Positions 62,650-64,000 of a stretch of 64,000 bases of DNA are shown here, piece by piece. Position 1 is the stretch's first letter. Every line of letters begins with the position of its first letter. Source of the stretch: Echinostoma caproni (taxonomy: Eukaryota > Platyhelminthes > Trematoda > Plagiorchiida > Echinostomatidae). The notes beneath the pieces were generated by a model. That model was given only the letters and a program-made list of their open reading frames with translations. It searched no databases and was not told the DNA's origin. The stretch lies in NCBI GenBank assembly GCA_900618425.1, contig UZAN01039623.1:4372-68371 (forward strand). Reading direction: 5' to 3'. A program made the position numbers and the translations under genes.

Positions 62650-62790
62650 AACCATTGCGCATGTGTGAGGACCAAAGTGTGAGCAACATCCGGTCATGGA
62701 ACTGGAATGTTGATTATTTCTTTTCAAACTTGTCATGACTTCGCCTCCCCCTCCCTTCTAAACAGTTTGATATAAATTGCAGTCAAAGTA
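62650..62790 (+). repeat. Fragment matching the PLE1 3' region
   Basis: CATTGCGCATGT, CTTGTCATGA and CCCCTCCCTTCTAAACAGTT occur in the same order as at 15,430-15,512, the end of PLE1. Probably a PLE 3' remnant. Confidence 0.7.
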
Positions 62791-62911
62791 AACTAGGTTA
62801 AACACACTAAAGTTTTCAGTTTCAGAGAGCAAAGATAACAAATCGCGTTTGATTGTGTTACATTGTTATACACACAATACTTGATTACAGGTCGAATACC
62901 TGAAGACTCAC

Positions 62912-62993
62912 CGCGTTTTTTCTTGGGCAAATTCCTCGAGCGGGTTACTGGGGTAGTGTTTTACCCGAAAGTTCAGAGACCTAGGGCTAACAT
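62912..62993 (-). CDS. FRMD3/5-like: FRMD3/5-like exon: end of FERM F1 lobe, start of F2
   Basis: First exon of the gene visible here. The acceptor is a pyrimidine-rich run ending CTCTCAG, the donor is GTGAGT. It starts with two bases of a split codon, has 26 whole codons and ends with two bases of the next. The peptide contains LNFRVKHYPSNPLEEFAQE. This fits the end of the F1 lobe (FRVK-YP, then a basic/acidic helix) just before F2 in FRMD proteins. It joins in frame to the exon at 60153-60250, the split codon becoming Arg. I found no earlier exon up to 64,000, so the gene continues outside the window. Confidence 0.88.
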
Positions 62994-64000
62994 CTGAGAG
63001 AGGAAAAACGAATTGATTATGAGTGGCCAGCATAAACTGAAAGTCAATGCAGCACGTTTTTTAATTAACGACTATTCCATTTTTGAATCTGGAAAAAGAT
63101 TTAGGCTTAATGTTGCGATTTTTGTGTTACACTCTCACCGGTGCTGCATCGTCATTGATACTCATAGCAGAAATTGTTCAGCTGCACTGGAGCTGGTTTT
63201 AAAAGCAGAAGAACTGGTACATCACTCACATATCCTATATTAGGAAAACTGTCTCAACCCCGGTGGCAAATTACAGACTTTGAATAATAGAAACAACGAG
63301 CAATTTGAAATCCTTCTAATTAAAAAAATCAATGTTCAAAATCAGTCTACTATCAGTGCTCAATCTGGAACATAAACCTTTACCCTAATAAGTTCCATAA
63401 TTGGCACTTTTCAGAAATGCAGAGAGATGAAATATGGAACATTTTTTGACCTCGGCTCTCTGTCCCAACTCAGTCAATAACCTGCCCAGGTCATAAATTT
63501 AACCTCGCGGAACTCAGCCCTGGCGCTGTGAAATGAGACTCGCCCAAACGCGATAGCCCCCACTCTGAGTTATATCAAAACGTTTCACACAGTCACATGA
63601 TAAGAGTAAAAATTACACGTGACTGTTCGTACTTTGTCCGATCTGATCACAACTGATTTCCACCCTGTAGGATAGATACGTCTTTAGTCGTCGCCATGAC
63701 ACTAGTAGAACCCCATATTTCAATAGGTATTGATTGGTTTGAGTCAATGGAAACGTTTCTCGTTTTTCTATTACTCTCTTCTTTCCAAGCTACCCTGGTC
63801 TCTTGAATCCTCTTTGCTATTGGAGTATCACCACCCGGAGAAAGAAATCAATCATTTTCAGATTGTCTATCTCAACAGGTTGTTGAGCTTCCTACAGTTG
63901 TGCACATGAATGACATCGGGTAAGAGTTAAATGTGAACGACTATCTTAAAGTTGACTTGATTTTAAAAAAAACAGTAAGAACATGAAATCAAATTTGTAA
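62994..64000. other. Intron upstream of the first visible exon
   Basis: AT-rich. GT donor-like sites near 63,138 and 63,226 were tested on the minus strand, but the sequence before them is blocked by stops in all frames. No earlier F1 exon is supported within the window. Confidence 0.5.

Larger units (their letters stand above)
74..62993 (-). other. FRMD3/5-like: Gene span: FERM-domain protein, FRMD3/FRMD5-like (5' incomplete)
   Basis: Thirteen exons in order on the minus strand: 62912-62993, 60153-60250, 53322-53451, 50239-50326, 48824-48912, 43032-43095, 38719-38807, 37734-37811, 37002-37073, 31158-31285, 28397-30663, 23381-23487, 74-680. Each has AG before and GT after. The codon phase at every junction fits the next exon, and the joined protein follows the family order F1, F2, F3, FERM-adjacent region, linker, C-terminal membrane segment. 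FRMD3 and FRMD5 are membrane-cytoskeleton linkers; vertebrate FRMD5 is reported at cell-cell junctions. The FRMD3/5 assignment rests on the F3 EGK motif, the region after the FERM domain and the membrane tail; other band 4.1 proteins lack that tail. I cannot separate FRMD3 from FRMD5, and a single invertebrate co-orthologue is likely. The gene is larger than its vertebrate relatives because of the linker exon. The start codon and early F1 lobe are outside the window. Confidence 0.9.

Noticed and set aside
62993..64000. Search for the preceding F1 exon
   Set aside because: Donor-like sites at about 63,138 and 63,226 on the minus strand are preceded by stops in every frame; the exon probably lies beyond the window.

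Overview
This is a eukaryotic window, AT-rich and mostly intronic and repetitive. The repeat content (Penelope-like elements, CR1-like non-LTR elements, tRNA-derived SINEs, a mariner relic), the very long introns and the one recognisable gene suggest an invertebrate. A flatworm, probably a digenean trematode, is my best guess, but that is inference and not proven by any single feature.

One protein-coding gene dominates the window. I rebuilt 13 consecutive minus-strand exons between about 62,993 and 74 of a FERM-domain (band 4.1 superfamily) protein that most resembles the FRMD3/FRMD5 group. Every exon is bounded by an AG acceptor and a GT donor, and all 12 exon-exon junctions keep the reading frame. 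In protein order the exons encode: the end of FERM F1 and start of F2 (62912-62993), F2 (60153-60250, 53322-53451, 50239-50326), F3 (48824-48912, 43032-43095, 38719-38807), the FERM-adjacent region (37734-37811, 37002-37073, 31158-31285), one giant exon for a disordered linker (28397-30663), a short linker exon (23381-23487), and a terminal exon with a C-terminal membrane segment and the stop codon (74-680). That is 3,899 nt of coding sequence and about 1,298 residues. The start codon, the first part of F1 and the promoter lie beyond 64,000.

The introns carry most of the other features. The 22.7-kb last intron (681-23380) holds tRNA-derived SINE copies, a Penelope-like element (PLE) of about 3 kb (12.6-15.5 kb) split by a 5'-truncated CR1-like element, an inverted repeat pair around that nest, a 35-bp-arm hairpin and a mariner-like relic. 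The intron at 53452-60152 holds a second PLE fragment (54.6-55.7 kb). Beside it is a rearranged block with an inverted repeat, an exact 306-bp tandem duplication of a GIY-YIG endonuclease segment and an assembly gap (56930-57072). The intron at 43096-48823 has two SINE pieces, an ATG microsatellite and a frame-disrupted coding-like stretch on the plus strand (47470-47892) that I do not recognise.

I found no intact second gene, no rRNA, no convincing functional tRNA and no CRISPR. Small open frames elsewhere look like chance or shadows of the exons and repeats listed. Short N runs mark assembly gaps at 21262-21266 and 56930-57072, and single Ns occur at several other positions.
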